Notes: generated by a model not told the origin, from the sequence alone. A stretch of DNA of 64,000 bases from Loktanella sp. 3ANDIMAR09 (GCF_001420005.1 NZ_LJAK01000011.1:39019-103018), one strand, 5' to 3'; counted from the stretch's first letter, positions 10,889-20,725 are shown. Numbers and translations are program-made.

Positions 10889-10918
10889 GCAGACCGCGGG
10901 TCACCTCCCGGCCCGCAA

Positions 10919-10958
10919 CCCCAAGGCGGCCCTGTTCGCAAAACATGCCGCCTTGGGG
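10919..10958. terminator. Hairpin after ccoNOQP
   Basis: A 12-bp perfect inverted repeat (CCCCAAGGCGGC and its complement) with a 16-nt loop, 31 bp after the ccoP stop. There is no clear T-tract, so it may stabilise or attenuate the cco mRNA rather than terminate fully before ccoG. Confidence 0.6.
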
Positions 10959-10974
10959 CATTTGCAGATGGTGT

Positions 10975-10988
10975 TTGACACAGATCAA
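10975..10988. promoter_or_regulatory. FNR box upstream of ccoGHIS
   Basis: TTGACACAGATCAA has one mismatch (C for T) to the TTGAT-N4-ATCAA consensus. Its centre is about 59 bp before the ccoG ATG, so a -41.5 promoter would start near 11023. This suggests a separate FnrL-dependent promoter for the assembly genes. Confidence 0.82.
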
Positions 10989-11040
10989 GGCACGACCTGC
11001 ACCGACATCCTAGACAGGTCTCGCGAACAGGAGACCCTCG

Positions 11041-12450
11041 ATGTCCGAAACACAACTATACGCCCCGCGCGAACCGATCTTTCCGCGCCGCGTCTCTGGC
11101 AGGTTCCGCCAACTGAAATGGTGGATCATGGCCGTGACGCTGGGCATCTACTACCTGACCCCCTGGATCAGATGGGATCGCGGCCCGAACATGCCCGATC
11201 AGGCGGTGCTGGTGGATATGGCAAACCGCCGGTTCTATTTTTTCTGGATCGAGATCTGGCCCCACGAATTCTATTTCGTCGCAGGGCTGCTGATCATGGC
11301 CGGGCTGGGCCTGTTTTTGTTCACATCGGCACTGGGCCGGGTCTGGTGCGGATATACCTGCCCCCAAACGGTCTGGACCGATCTGTTCATCCTCGTGGAA
11401 CGCTGGATTGAGGGCGACCGCAACGCACGCGTCCGCCTGCACCGCGCGAAGTGGGATCTGCACAAATGGCGTCTGCGCCTGACGAAATGGACGGTCTGGC
11501 TGTTGATCGGCCTCGCGACGGGCGGGGCATGGGTGTTCTATTTTACCGATGCACCCACATTGGCCCGCGATCTGGTGCAATTCACAGCGCATCCCGTGGC
11601 CTATGTCACGATCGCCATCCTGACGGCGACCACCTTTGTGTTTGGCGGGTTCATGCGCGAACAGGTCTGCAACTACATGTGCCCCTGGCCGCGCATCCAG
11701 GCCGCGATGATGGACCCCGATACGATCACCGTGGCCTATCGCGACTGGCGCGGCGAACCGCGCGGCAAGAAACGTGACGCCGACACCGGCGATTGCATCG
11801 ACTGCATGGCCTGCGTGAACGTCTGCCCTGCCGGAATCGACATTCGCAACGGTCAGCAGATGGAATGCATCACCTGCGCGCTGTGCATCGATGCCTGCGA
11901 CGACGTGATGGACCGGATCGGCAAACCGCGTGGCCTGATCGGCTACATGGCACTGACCGACGAATCCGCCGAACGCGCGGGCCAGCCGGTCAAATCGGTC
12001 TGGCGGCATGTCCTGCGTCCGCGCACGCTGCTGTATACGGCGGTCTGGGCCAGCATGGGCATCGGGCTGGTCTATGCGCTGTTCGTCCGGTCGGATATCG
12101 AACTGACCGTCGCGGCCGTCCGCAACCCGACCTACGTGGTCCAGTCCGATGGCGCGATCCGCAACATCTATGACGTGCGCCTGCGCAACAAGCAGGGCGA
12201 GGACGCGCAACTTCAGCTCAGCCTGACCAGCGACGCGGCCTTGCAGATCGCCCTCCAAGGTCAGGACAACACCGATACCGTCACCGTTCCCGCCGACACA
12301 ACGGTCCTGCAACGGGTCTATGTCACGGCCGACCCGCAGGCCTCTGCTGCCAGTCGCGCCGTCACGGACCTGCGGTTCTGGGTCGAAGACCTGGGCAGCG
12401 GCGAACGCACCAGCCAAGCCACGACATTCAACGGAAAGGAAAGCCAATGA
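11041..12450 (+). CDS. ccoG: cbb3 oxidase assembly protein CcoG (RdxA/FixG-type ferredoxin)
   Basis: Membrane-bound polyferredoxin, 469 aa, linked to copper reduction during cbb3 oxidase assembly. It has several transmembrane segments (near residues 25-45, 75-100, 150-172, 185-210, 335-355), the conserved CGYTCPQTVWTDLF loop, and two 4Fe-4S binding motifs in the cytoplasmic region: CIDCMACVNVCP and CITCALCIDACD. The C-terminal 100 residues form an immunoglobulin-like periplasmic domain. It overlaps ccoH by 4 bp (ATGA). Confidence 0.95.
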   Translation: MSETQLYAPREPIFPRRVSGRFRQLKWWIMAVTLGIYYLTPWIRWDRGPNMPDQAVLVDMANRRFYFFWIEIWPHEFYFVAGLLIMAGLGLFLFTSALGRVWCGYTCPQTVWTDLFILVERWIEGDRNARVRLHRAKWDLHKWRLRLTKWTVWLLIGLATGGAWVFYFTDAPTLARDLVQFTAHPVAYVTIAILTATTFVFGGFMREQVCNYMCPWPRIQAAMMDPDTITVAYRDWRGEPRGKKRDADTGDCIDCMACVNVCPAGIDIRNGQQMECITCALCIDACDDVMDRIGKPRGLIGYMALTDESAERAGQPVKSVWRHVLRPRTLLYTAVWASMGIGLVYALFVRSDIELTVAAVRNPTYVVQSDGAIRNIYDVRLRNKQGEDAQLQLSLTSDAALQIALQGQDNTDTVTVPADTTVLQRVYVTADPQASAASRAVTDLRFWVEDLGSGERTSQATTFNGKESQ

Positions 12451-12896
12451 CCGAAGTCAAAGGATGGCATGTCCTCGGCATCTTTGTTCTCGCATTCGGG
12501 GTCATCATCTCGGTCAATCTGACGCTCGCGTTCAACGCGGTGCGGACGTTTCCGGGGCTGGAGGTCAAGAATTCCTATGTCGCCAGCCAGTCGTTCGACG
12601 CCGACCGCACGGCCCAACAGGCGCTGGGATGGGATGTTGCCGCCCGACTGGAGGGCGACGAACTGGTCCTTGCGATCCGCCAAGACGGACAGGCTGTCGC
12701 CCCCGTGATCGAAACCGCCATTTTTGGCCGCGCCACGATGGTGGCCGCCGACCAGACGCCCGTTTTCGTCTTTGACGGTGACGTGTTCCGCGCACCGGTC
12801 GATGCAGGGGTCGGCAACTGGAACCTGCGGCTGCGGGCACGGGCTGCTGACGGGACATTGTTCCAGCAGCGGGTCATCGTGCAGGTGCCGTCATGA
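12447..12896 (+). CDS. ccoH: cbb3 oxidase assembly protein CcoH (FixH family)
   Basis: A 149-aa protein with one N-terminal transmembrane helix (about residues 8-30) and a periplasmic beta-rich domain, the FixH/CcoH layout. The family motif VKNSYVASQSFD follows the anchor. CcoH associates with the assembling CcoNOP complex. Its 4-bp overlaps with ccoG upstream and ccoI downstream point to translational coupling. Confidence 0.92.
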   Translation: MTEVKGWHVLGIFVLAFGVIISVNLTLAFNAVRTFPGLEVKNSYVASQSFDADRTAQQALGWDVAARLEGDELVLAIRQDGQAVAPVIETAIFGRATMVAADQTPVFVFDGDVFRAPVDAGVGNWNLRLRARAADGTLFQQRVIVQVPS

Positions 12897-15010
12897 CCGC
12901 CGCCTGCCCCGCCTGCGCCGGCATCCCCGCAACCAGCGCCGCCGCCACCGGACCCGCGCTGATGTTTTCGGTGCCGACGATTCATTGCGCCGCCTGTATC
13001 GGCAAGATCGAGCGCGGACTGGCCACCCTGAACGGCGTTGCGGATGTCCGGGTGAACTTGTCGCTGAAACGGGTGTCGATCACGGGACCCGTCGATCCTG
13101 CCCGCGCGCTGGACGCGCTGAAATCACTCGGGTTCGAGGCCTATCCGCTCGATCTTCAGGCACTGGCTGCGGCACAGGACAACGTGGGCCGCGCGCTCTT
13201 GATCCGGCTTGCGGTCGCGGGCTTTGCCATGATGAACGTCATGCTGCTGTCGGTTGCCGTCTGGTCGGGTGCGCAGGATGCCACCCGCGACCTGTTTCAC
13301 CTGATCTCGGCGCTGATTGCGCTGCCGACTGTCGCCTACGCGGCCCAACCGTTTTTCATCAACGCCATGTCCGCCTTGCGGGTTGGTCGGTTGAACATGG
13401 ATGTGCCCATCTCGCTGGCCATCCTGCTGGCGGCAGGCATGTCCCTGTTCGAGGTTCTCAACGGCGGCAGGCACGCCTATTTCGATGCGGCCATTTCCTT
13501 GACGTTCTTTTTGCTGATCGGGCGTTATCTGGATCACCAGACCCGGACCGCCGCGCGATCCGCCGCCAAGGAACTGACCGCACTCGAGGTGCATAGCGCG
13601 CAGGTGCTGATCAACGGTCTGGCCATGACGACCCCAGTGGCGGACATCCGGGCGGGCGATATCGTCGTCGTGCCGACCGGCGAACGCGTCCCCGTGGATG
13701 GCACATTGTCCAGCGAAACGGCCCTGCTGGACCGGTCGTTGTTGACCGGCGAGAGCGAAGCGGCAGAAACCGCGAGGGGCGATCACCTGCAAGCGGGCGA
13801 GGTGAACCTTGCCGCGCCATTCCGTCTGGTGGCCACTGTCGATGGCACCGACACCAGCCTGCGGCGCATGGCGGCATTGGTTGAAACGGCTGAAAACGGG
13901 CGCAATCGCTACACCAGTCTGGCCGACCGTGCCGCCCGGATCTATGCACCTGCCGTGCACCTGCTGGCGTTGTTCGCATTCATCGGGTGGGTGGCCTACG
14001 ACGGCGACCTGCGTCACGCGCTGAATGTCGCCATCGCTGTGCTGATCATCACCTGCCCCTGTGCACTGGGCCTTGCCGTACCAGCCGTCAGCACGAGCGC
14101 GATCAGCAGGCTCTACAGCAGGGGGTTTCTGGTCAAACACGCCACGGCCCTCGAACGTCTGGCAGAGGTGGACCACGTGGTATTCGACAAGACCGGCACG
14201 CTGACCCTGCCTGCGCATGTCGACGTGACAGGGCTGGACGCCAGCCAGCGTGCCGTCGTCGCAGGATTGGCGCAGGCCTCCAGCCACACCTGGTCGCGCG
14301 CGCTGCTGTCGGAACTGGACGGCGTCCGGGCGGCATCCCTCGATGATGTGACCGAGGATGTGGGCAACGGCGTGCAGGCCCTGCACGACGGTGTGCCTGT
14401 CGCATTGGGGCGTGGATCATGGCTGAATGCACCGTTCCGCGGACTAGGGTTCCGGATCGGAACCGCCCCTGCCATCTGTCTGCAAACGACCGAACGGCTG
14501 CGCGACGGTGTCGCCTCTGCCATCGCGGGGATGGACCTGAACTGTGAAATGCTGACCGGCGACGGCCCTGCCCCGGCGCGTGACATGGCGGATCGTCTGG
14601 GCATCGGTTTCACGGCCGATGCCAGACCGCAGGACAAGCTGGATCGACTGCGCCAGCTGGATCAGCAGGGCCGACACGTCCTGATGGTGGGCGACGGGTT
14701 GAACGACACCGCGGCACTGGCCTCGGCGCATGCCTCGCTTGCGCCATCCACGGCTCTTGATGCATCGCGCAACGCGGCTGATGTCGTCATCCTCAAGGAA
14801 AGCTTCGCCGATCTGCCTCTGCTGATCCGGGTCGCCCGCATGACCCGCCACCTGTCGCAGCAGAATTTCGCGATTGCGGCGCTGTACAACTGGATCGCGG
14901 TGCCTGTGGCGCTCTTGGGCTATGCCACGCCGCTGGCCGCCGCACTGGCGATGAGCGTGTCATCCATCACCGTTCTGTTGAACGCCCAGCGCATGCGGTT
15001 CGTCAAATGA
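12893..15010 (+). CDS. ccoI: Copper-translocating P1B-type ATPase CcoI (FixI)
   Basis: A 705-aa heavy-metal P-type ATPase that exports copper for cbb3 oxidase assembly. Features in order: an N-terminal cysteine-rich stretch and a metal-binding domain with HCAAC (about residue 40), a hydrophobic transmembrane region, the actuator motif LTGES near residue 285, the ion-path motif CPC in ITCPCALG near residue 385, the phosphorylation motif DKTGT near residue 430, and the hinge GDGLNDTAAL near residue 600. It overlaps ccoH by 4 bp and ccoS by 4 bp. Confidence 0.95.
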   Translation: MTAACPACAGIPATSAAATGPALMFSVPTIHCAACIGKIERGLATLNGVADVRVNLSLKRVSITGPVDPARALDALKSLGFEAYPLDLQALAAAQDNVGRALLIRLAVAGFAMMNVMLLSVAVWSGAQDATRDLFHLISALIALPTVAYAAQPFFINAMSALRVGRLNMDVPISLAILLAAGMSLFEVLNGGRHAYFDAAISLTFFLLIGRYLDHQTRTAARSAAKELTALEVHSAQVLINGLAMTTPVADIRAGDIVVVPTGERVPVDGTLSSETALLDRSLLTGESEAAETARGDHLQAGEVNLAAPFRLVATVDGTDTSLRRMAALVETAENGRNRYTSLADRAARIYAPAVHLLALFAFIGWVAYDGDLRHALNVAIAVLIITCPCALGLAVPAVSTSAISRLYSRGFLVKHATALERLAEVDHVVFDKTGTLTLPAHVDVTGLDASQRAVVAGLAQASSHTWSRALLSELDGVRAASLDDVTEDVGNGVQALHDGVPVALGRGSWLNAPFRGLGFRIGTAPAICLQTTERLRDGVASAIAGMDLNCEMLTGDGPAPARDMADRLGIGFTADARPQDKLDRLRQLDQQGRHVLMVGDGLNDTAALASAHASLAPSTALDASRNAADVVILKESFADLPLLIRVARMTRHLSQQNFAIAALYNWIAVPVALLGYATPLAAALAMSVSSITVLLNAQRMRFVK

Positions 15011-15147
15011 ATGTCCTTGTGATCCTGATCCCCGTCTCGCTGATCCTCGGGGCCTGCGGCCTGGCCGCGTTCCTGTGGACGATTCGAACCGATCAATACG
15101 ACGACGCGCAGGGCAACGCCGCACGCATTCTGCTGGATGACGACTGA
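15007..15147 (+). CDS. ccoS: cbb3 oxidase maturation protein CcoS
   Basis: A 46-aa gene beginning with an ATGA overlap on the ccoI stop. It has an N-terminal transmembrane helix rich in leucine and isoleucine (about residues 3-25), then FLWTIRTDQYDD, the conserved CcoS motif, and a short acidic tail. CcoS is needed for cofactor insertion into the cbb3 oxidase. It completes the ccoGHIS operon and is easily missed because of its length. Confidence 0.93.
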   Translation: MNVLVILIPVSLILGACGLAAFLWTIRTDQYDDAQGNAARILLDDD

Positions 15148-15162
15148 GCGAATGTCACGTCG

Positions 15163-15248
15163 TGGTGCCCCCGGCCGGACTCGAACCGGCACGACCAAAA
15201 GGTCAGGAGATTTTAAGTCTCCGGTGTCTACCATTCCACCACGGGGGC
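15163..15248 (-). tRNA. tRNA-Leu (anticodon TAA)
   Basis: An 86-nt class II tRNA on the minus strand. The acceptor arms are GCCCCCG and CGGGGGC with encoded CCA. The anticodon stem GGAGA/TCTCC encloses the loop CTTAAAA, giving TAA. A long variable arm (GACCTTTTGGTC) and the T-arm GTTCGAGTC are present. It lies 15 bp after ccoS on the opposite strand. Confidence 0.97.
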
Positions 15249-15288
15249 ACGCGGCGTTGGTAATGCGGCACGCCCGCGCGGACAAGCG

Positions 15289-15837
15289 TCAGATGTCGGT
15301 GCCGGGCGGTTCGTCCAGCAACCGGCGTTCCTGCAACCACGGATTCATCTCCACGGCGGCGCGCAACGTGGCCTGACCTTCTGCGTCGCGCCCCAGCCCG
15401 AACAGCGTCAACGCCTTGCCGGACAGGGCTGCGACGTGGTTGGGCAACAGGTTCAGCGCGCGGTCCAGATCCGCCAGCGACGCCGCAAAATCGCGTTGCA
15501 GGAAATATGACAATGCCCGCTGGTTATAACCCTCTGCATAGGCGGGGCAGTAGTTGACCAGATCGTCGAAAAAACCGATCGCGCCGGCGAAATCGCCCAG
15601 ATCACGCCGGGTCATTCCCGCATCCAGCAGCGCCTGCGCGTGACTGTCCGGCGCGTCCAGCCAATAGGACCACAGTGCGGACGCAGAACGCTGCGCCTCT
15701 GCCGCTGTCTGCGCCCGCTGCATCTGCGTGATCGCCTGCGCCATTTCTGCCGCGTGATCGGGTACCGCAGGACATGCATCCTGCGCCACGGCAGGCCCGG
15801 CGGACAACACCAAGCTAAGACAAAGGGTTCTGATCAT
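15289..15837 (-). CDS. Exported tetratricopeptide-repeat protein
   Basis: A 182-aa protein with a cleavable signal peptide (MIRTLCLSLVLSAGPAVA, cleavage likely before QDACP), so it is periplasmic. Two to three TPR units follow: around residues 68-100 (GDFAGAIGFFDDLVNYCP), 100-135 (GYNQRALSYFLQRD) and 135-170 (LGRDAEGQATLRAAVEMNP). TPRs mediate protein contacts; no partner is evident. It may share a transcript with the downstream tRNA-Leu, but no sequence proves that. Confidence 0.85.
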   Translation of the reverse strand: MIRTLCLSLVLSAGPAVAQDACPAVPDHAAEMAQAITQMQRAQTAAEAQRSASALWSYWLDAPDSHAQALLDAGMTRRDLGDFAGAIGFFDDLVNYCPAYAEGYNQRALSYFLQRDFAASLADLDRALNLLPNHVAALSGKALTLFGLGRDAEGQATLRAAVEMNPWLQERRLLDEPPGTDI

Positions 15838-15884
15838 GCCGACAGTCTTGGGCGGATGACCGCACCCGTCAAGTCACGCAACCG

Positions 15885-16370
15885 TCAGCTTGACGGCGGC
15901 ACGGGCGACACGCCCTCTTCCTTGACCGCCTGCATCGCAACATAGGTCGAGGTGCCCGACACGTTCGGCAAGGTCGAGATAAAGGATGCAAGCACCGCAC
16001 GGTAATCCGTCATGCCCTGCGTCCGCACCTTCAGCAGGTAATCGTATGATCCGGCAATCATGTGACATTGTTCGATCTGGGGGATCGCCAGCACGGCATC
16101 GTTGAACGCCCGCAGGGCCGCCTCTCGCGTGTCGGACAACTTGACCTCGACAAATGATACGTGGTCTCTTCCCAGTGCAATCGGGTCAAACAGCGCCCGG
16201 TAGCCCCGGATGACTCCATCCGCTTCCAGCTTGCGCAGGCGCGCCTGGGTTGGTGATTTGGACAGGCCGATCCGCTCGGCCAGGGCGGTGACACTGATGC
16301 GCCCGTCAACCGCCAGCACGTCCAGAATCTTTGCGTCGAATCGGTCCAGGTCACCAGTCGAATTCGGCAT
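15885..16370 (-). CDS. putR: Lrp/AsnC-family regulator, probable PutR
   Basis: A 161-aa regulator with an N-terminal helix-turn-helix (about residues 10-60: DAKILDVLAVDGRIS, then LAERIGLSKSPTQARLRKLE) and a C-terminal RAM ligand-binding domain containing GSYDYLLKV. The start at 16370 is chosen for its AGGGGAA ribosome site; extending upstream adds a non-family leader. It is divergent from putA with 107 bp between starts. In alphaproteobacteria an Lrp-type PutR in this position activates putA in response to proline. The regulator family is certain; the name follows from context. Confidence 0.9.
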   Translation of the reverse strand: MPNSTGDLDRFDAKILDVLAVDGRISVTALAERIGLSKSPTQARLRKLEADGVIRGYRALFDPIALGRDHVSFVEVKLSDTREAALRAFNDAVLAIPQIEQCHMIAGSYDYLLKVRTQGMTDYRAVLASFISTLPNVSGTSTYVAMQAVKEEGVSPVPPSS

Positions 16371-16477
16371 AAATTCCCCTAAAATGCGGGCCATCTGACC
16401 CCGCAACAATATGATAGAGGTCAGATAGACTAGCGGCAAGTTGATACAGTGGTCCGTATTCAAAATCGGAGAGTGCT

Positions 16478-19400
16478 ATGCCCCGTGATATTCACAATAC
16501 CCTGCGCGAACAAATCGAGGCTGGCATCTACGCCGACGAACGTGCGGTGGTGGCTGACCTTGTCAGTCAATCGGAACTGACCGACGCGGACCGCGCCCGG
16601 ATCGTCCGGAATGGTGCCGATCTGGTGCGCCAGATTCGAAACAGCTCTGAACCCGGCCTGATGGAAGTGTTCCTGGCCGAATATGGTCTGTCCACCGACG
16701 AGGGCATCGCCCTGATGTGTCTGGCCGAGGCACTGCTGCGCGTGCCCGACAGCATCACGATCGACGCCCTGATTGAGGACAAGATCGCACCATCCGACTG
16801 GGGCAAGCATCTGGGTCATTCCGCATCCAGCCTGGTGAACGCATCGACCTGGGCACTGATGCTGACGGGCCGCGTGCTGGACGATGAAAAGCCCGGTATC
16901 ACCCGGCACCTGCGTGGTGCCGTCAAACGTCTGGGCGAACCCGTGATCCGGACGGCCGTGGGCCGCGCGATGCGCGAGATGGGTCGCCAGTTCGTGCTGG
17001 GCGAAACCATCGAAAAGGCGATGAAACGCGCCGACGGCATGCAAGCCAAGGGGTTCACCTATTCCTACGACATGCTGGGCGAGGCCGCACGCACCGACAA
17101 GGACGCGCGCGCCTATCAGCTGTCCTATTCGCGTGCGATTTCCGCCATCGCGAAACATTGCACGCAGGATTCCGTTGCGGAAAACCCCGGCATCTCGGTC
17201 AAGCTGTCCGCCCTGCACCCCCGCTACGAGGAGGCGCACCGCGACCGCGTCATGGCCGAACTGGTCCCCCGCGTGCGGTCCCTCGCCATTCTCGCCAAGG
17301 CGGCGGGCATGGGGTTCAATATCGACGCCGAAGAGGCCGACCGCCTGTCACTGTCGCTGGATGTGATCGAAGAGGTCCTGTCGGAACCGTCGCTGGACGG
17401 CTGGGACGGGTTTGGCGTCGTGGTGCAGGCCTACGGCCTGCGCGCCGGCATGGTGCTGGATTATCTGCACGCGATGGCCGAACGCCTGAACCGCAAGATC
17501 ATGGTGCGTCTGGTCAAGGGGGCCTATTGGGACGCCGAAATCAAACGCGCCCAGGTCATGGGTATTGATGGTTTCCCGGTGTTCACCGCGAAATCGCACA
17601 CCGATGTCAGCTACATGGTCAACGCGCGCAAGCTGCTGGGCATGACCGACCGCATCTATCCCCAGTTCGCCACCCACAACGCGCATACCGTTGCCGCGAT
17701 CCTCGACATCGCGGATACGATGGGCCGCGGCACCGATGATTTCGAATTCCAGCGCCTGCACGGCATGGGCGAAACGCTTCATACCATCGTGCTCAAGGAG
17801 CGCGGCACCCGTTGCCGCATCTATGCCCCCGTGGGTGCACACGAGGATCTGCTGGCCTATCTGGTCCGGCGTCTGCTGGAAAATGGGGCCAACAGTTCGT
17901 TCGTGAACCAGATCGTGGACGAGGACGTCCCGCCCGAAGTTGTTGCCGCCGATCCGTTCGAAAACATCAACAAGGTGCCCGACCTGCACGCTGGTCCCGA
18001 CCTGTTTCAGCCGGAACGCCTGAATTCCAAGGGGTTCGACCTGACGCATATCCCGACGCTGCGCCAGATTGCGGCCGCACGCGATACCTATCGCACGGCC
18101 GTCTGGACGGTCGAGCCGATCATCGCCGGCGAAACCGATACCACCCGCGAGGTTGTCGAACGCTACAACCCCGCGATCTCGGGGGATCTGGTGGGCCAGA
18201 TTGCCCATGCGACCCCGGATGATGTTGCCGTGGCCCTGGATGCGGCCGCCACCTGGGATGTGCCGGTGCAGGAACGCGCGCGCATCCTCAACGACGTGGC
18301 CGACGCGTTCGAGGACCATTACGGCGTGCTGTTTGCCGCATTGACCCGCGAGGCGGGCAAGGCCCTGCCCGATTGCGTGGCCGAACTGCGCGAAGCGGTC
18401 GATTTCCTGCGCTACTACGCCGCGCAATCACTGGACCAGACACAGGCCACCCCGCGCGGGATCTGGACCTGCATCAGCCCGTGGAATTTCCCGCTGGCGA
18501 TTTTTACGGGCCAGATCGCCGCGGCCCTTGCGGCCGGTAACGCCGTGCTGGCCAAACCGGCGGAACAGACGCCGGTTGTCGCAAAACTGGCGGTTGACCT
18601 GATGCACAAGGCGGGCGTGCCCGCCAGCGCCGTGCAGCTGTTGCCAGGCGGTGGCGACGTCGGTGCCGCCGTGACATCCGATCGCCGGATCAAGGGCGTG
18701 GCCTTTACCGGATCGACCGCCACCGCGCGCAAGATTGCATCCGCCATGGCCGAACACTGCATGCCCGGCACACCGCTCATCGCGGAAACCGGCGGTCTGA
18801 ACGCGATGATCACCGACAGCACAGCCCTGCCGGAACACGCCGTCCGCGACATCATCAACGGGGCCTTCCGGTCTGCCGGGCAGCGCTGTTCCGCACTGCG
18901 CTGCCTCTATGTCCAAGAGGATGTGGCGGACAAGCTGATCGACATGCTCAAGGGCGCGATGAACGCACTGACGCTGGGTGATCCCTGGTCGTTGTCAAAC
19001 GACATCGGCCCGGTGATCGACGCCGCTGCCAAGGCCGGTATCGACGACCATATCGCCAAGGCCGCAGCCGAGGGCCGCGTGATCCACCAGTTGCCGATCC
19101 CGGCGCAGGGTCATTTCGTGGCACCGACCATCATCGCGCTGGACAGTATCGCCGATCTGGAACGCGAAATCTTTGGCCCGGTCCTGCATGTAGTCCGGTT
19201 CAATGCACGCGACCTGTCACGGGTTGTCGATGCGGTGAATGCCACGGGCTACGGCCTGACATTCGGCCTGCACACGCGGATCGACGACCGGGTCGAGACG
19301 ATCGTCAACAGCGTCCACTGCGGCAACATCTACGTGAACCGCGACCAGATCGGTGCGATTGTCGGGTCTCAACCATTTGGTGGCGAGGGCCTTTCCGGCA

Positions 19401-19936
19401 CCGGCCCCAAGGCCGGCGGCCCGCTGTATCTGCCGCGTTTCAGCACCGCTGCGCCGGGTGCCGCACTGGGCGGTGGCTGGACGACCGAGGACAACGTCAA
19501 ACGGCTGGAACAGGCGTTGGCGGATGCACCGGAAGGTGCGTCATCCGAACCGCGCGACATGCCCGGACCGACCGGCGAATCGAACCGCTGGTCAACGCAC
19601 CCGCGCGGCCCGGTGCTGTGCATGGGTCCGGGGCAGGACATGGCGGACGCCCAGGCCGCGGCGGTCAGGGCGCTGGGTGGCCAACCAGTCACTGCACGGG
19701 GCGAAATCACGCCCGAGACCCTGACGCTGCTGTCCGATCTGGCCTGCGTGTTGTGGTGGGGGGACGAGGATCGCGCCCGCGCCTATGCCAAGGCGTTGAC
19801 GCAGCGCGACGGGCCGATCACGGCACTGGTCACGACAATGCCGGACAAGGCGCATGTGACCCATGAACGCCATGTCTGCATCGACACGACAGCCGCAGGC
19901 GGCAACGCCGCCCTGCTGGCCGAAGTCGCTGGCTGA
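16478..19936 (+). CDS. putA: Bifunctional proline dehydrogenase / glutamate semialdehyde dehydrogenase
   Basis: Oxidises proline to glutamate in two steps within one 1152-aa protein. The FAD-dependent proline dehydrogenase barrel covers about residues 60-470 (motifs NPGISVKLSALHPRYE and RLVKGAYWDAEIKRAQ). The aldehyde dehydrogenase covers about 520-1000, with general base Glu in AETGGLNAMI, catalytic Cys in GQRCSALRCLYV, and GEGLSGTGPKAGGP. The N-terminus lacks the ribbon-helix-helix seen in enteric PutA, so it is unlikely to regulate itself; the divergent Lrp-type gene does that. About 150 further C-terminal residues correspond to the extra domain of long PutA proteins. Confidence 0.96.
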   Translation: MPRDIHNTLREQIEAGIYADERAVVADLVSQSELTDADRARIVRNGADLVRQIRNSSEPGLMEVFLAEYGLSTDEGIALMCLAEALLRVPDSITIDALIEDKIAPSDWGKHLGHSASSLVNASTWALMLTGRVLDDEKPGITRHLRGAVKRLGEPVIRTAVGRAMREMGRQFVLGETIEKAMKRADGMQAKGFTYSYDMLGEAARTDKDARAYQLSYSRAISAIAKHCTQDSVAENPGISVKLSALHPRYEEAHRDRVMAELVPRVRSLAILAKAAGMGFNIDAEEADRLSLSLDVIEEVLSEPSLDGWDGFGVVVQAYGLRAGMVLDYLHAMAERLNRKIMVRLVKGAYWDAEIKRAQVMGIDGFPVFTAKSHTDVSYMVNARKLLGMTDRIYPQFATHNAHTVAAILDIADTMGRGTDDFEFQRLHGMGETLHTIVLKERGTRCRIYAPVGAHEDLLAYLVRRLLENGANSSFVNQIVDEDVPPEVVAADPFENINKVPDLHAGPDLFQPERLNSKGFDLTHIPTLRQIAAARDTYRTAVWTVEPIIAGETDTTREVVERYNPAISGDLVGQIAHATPDDVAVALDAAATWDVPVQERARILNDVADAFEDHYGVLFAALTREAGKALPDCVAELREAVDFLRYYAAQSLDQTQATPRGIWTCISPWNFPLAIFTGQIAAALAAGNAVLAKPAEQTPVVAKLAVDLMHKAGVPASAVQLLPGGGDVGAAVTSDRRIKGVAFTGSTATARKIASAMAEHCMPGTPLIAETGGLNAMITDSTALPEHAVRDIINGAFRSAGQRCSALRCLYVQEDVADKLIDMLKGAMNALTLGDPWSLSNDIGPVIDAAAKAGIDDHIAKAAAEGRVIHQLPIPAQGHFVAPTIIALDSIADLEREIFGPVLHVVRFNARDLSRVVDAVNATGYGLTFGLHTRIDDRVETIVNSVHCGNIYVNRDQIGAIVGSQPFGGEGLSGTGPKAGGPLYLPRFSTAAPGAALGGGWTTEDNVKRLEQALADAPEGASSEPRDMPGPTGESNRWSTHPRGPVLCMGPGQDMADAQAAAVRALGGQPVTARGEITPETLTLLSDLACVLWWGDEDRARAYAKALTQRDGPITALVTTMPDKAHVTHERHVCIDTTAAGGNAALLAEVAG

Positions 19937-19944
19937 ACACCAAA

Positions 19945-19977
19945 TCCGCCGTCCCGCCCTTGACGCGGGGCGGCGGA
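19945..19977 (+). terminator. Hairpin after putA
   Basis: A 13-bp stem with one G-T wobble and a 7-nt loop, 9 bp after the putA stop. No T-tract follows. It ends 17 bp before the rhomboid ATG, so it could be a weak terminator or an attenuator for that gene. Confidence 0.6.
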
Positions 19978-19993
19978 CCGTCACCTTGGGGAC

Positions 19994-20725
19994 ATGTTCC
20001 CAATTCGTGACCACAACCCGTCCACCCGCACGCCATTCGTGACATACGCGCTGCTGGCCGCGAATATCGCGATCTGGCTCTGGACGGTCATGGCAGCGCA
20101 GACCGATGCGGCCCTCGGCCAGCTCTATTATGATTACGCGCTGATCCCTGCCCGCGTCACCGGGTTCGAGGGTTGGGGTGGTTTCGTCACATCCATGTTC
20201 CTGCACGGCGGCATCATGCACTTGGGCGGCAACATGCTGTTTCTGTTCATCTTTGGTGACAACCTCGAGGACAGGATGGGGCATGTCCCCTTTGCGCTGT
20301 TCTACCTGGCCTGCGGAATCGCGGCGGGCGCAGCACAGGTCGCGTCCGAGCCGTTTTCCCCGATCCCCACGATTGGCGCGTCGGGGGCAATCGCAGGCGT
20401 GATGGGCGGCTACCTGCTGCTGTTCCCCAAGGCGCGGGTGGACGTGTTTTTCTTTTTCATCGTGTTTTTCAAGATCATCCCGATCCCCGCATGGATCACG
20501 CTGGCCGTCTGGTTCGTCATGCAGCTGTGGGGCGGGTTCAGCCCCAACGACGGCGTGGCCTACTGGGCGCATAACGGTGGATTTGTCGCGGGTCTGTTGC
20601 TGGTGATCCCGCTGTGGCTGCGACTGGGGGGACCCGCATTCTGGCGCGCAACAGACGGCCACCCGGACCACCCGCCCGCGCAATACGGCCCATCACGGAT
20701 CCCGAAAGTGCCCCGCAAACGGTAA
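19994..20725 (+). CDS. Rhomboid-family intramembrane serine protease
   Basis: A 243-aa polytopic protein with about six transmembrane helices. The catalytic serine sits in GASGAIAGVMGGY (near residue 133) and the catalytic histidine in YWAHNGGFVAGLL (near residue 194), with the supporting HGGIMHLGGNMLFLFIFG segment near residue 72. Rhomboids cut membrane proteins within or next to the bilayer. The substrate cannot be inferred. Complete by length and motifs. Confidence 0.93.
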   Translation: MFPIRDHNPSTRTPFVTYALLAANIAIWLWTVMAAQTDAALGQLYYDYALIPARVTGFEGWGGFVTSMFLHGGIMHLGGNMLFLFIFGDNLEDRMGHVPFALFYLACGIAAGAAQVASEPFSPIPTIGASGAIAGVMGGYLLLFPKARVDVFFFFIVFFKIIPIPAWITLAVWFVMQLWGGFSPNDGVAYWAHNGGFVAGLLLVIPLWLRLGGPAFWRATDGHPDHPPAQYGPSRIPKVPRKR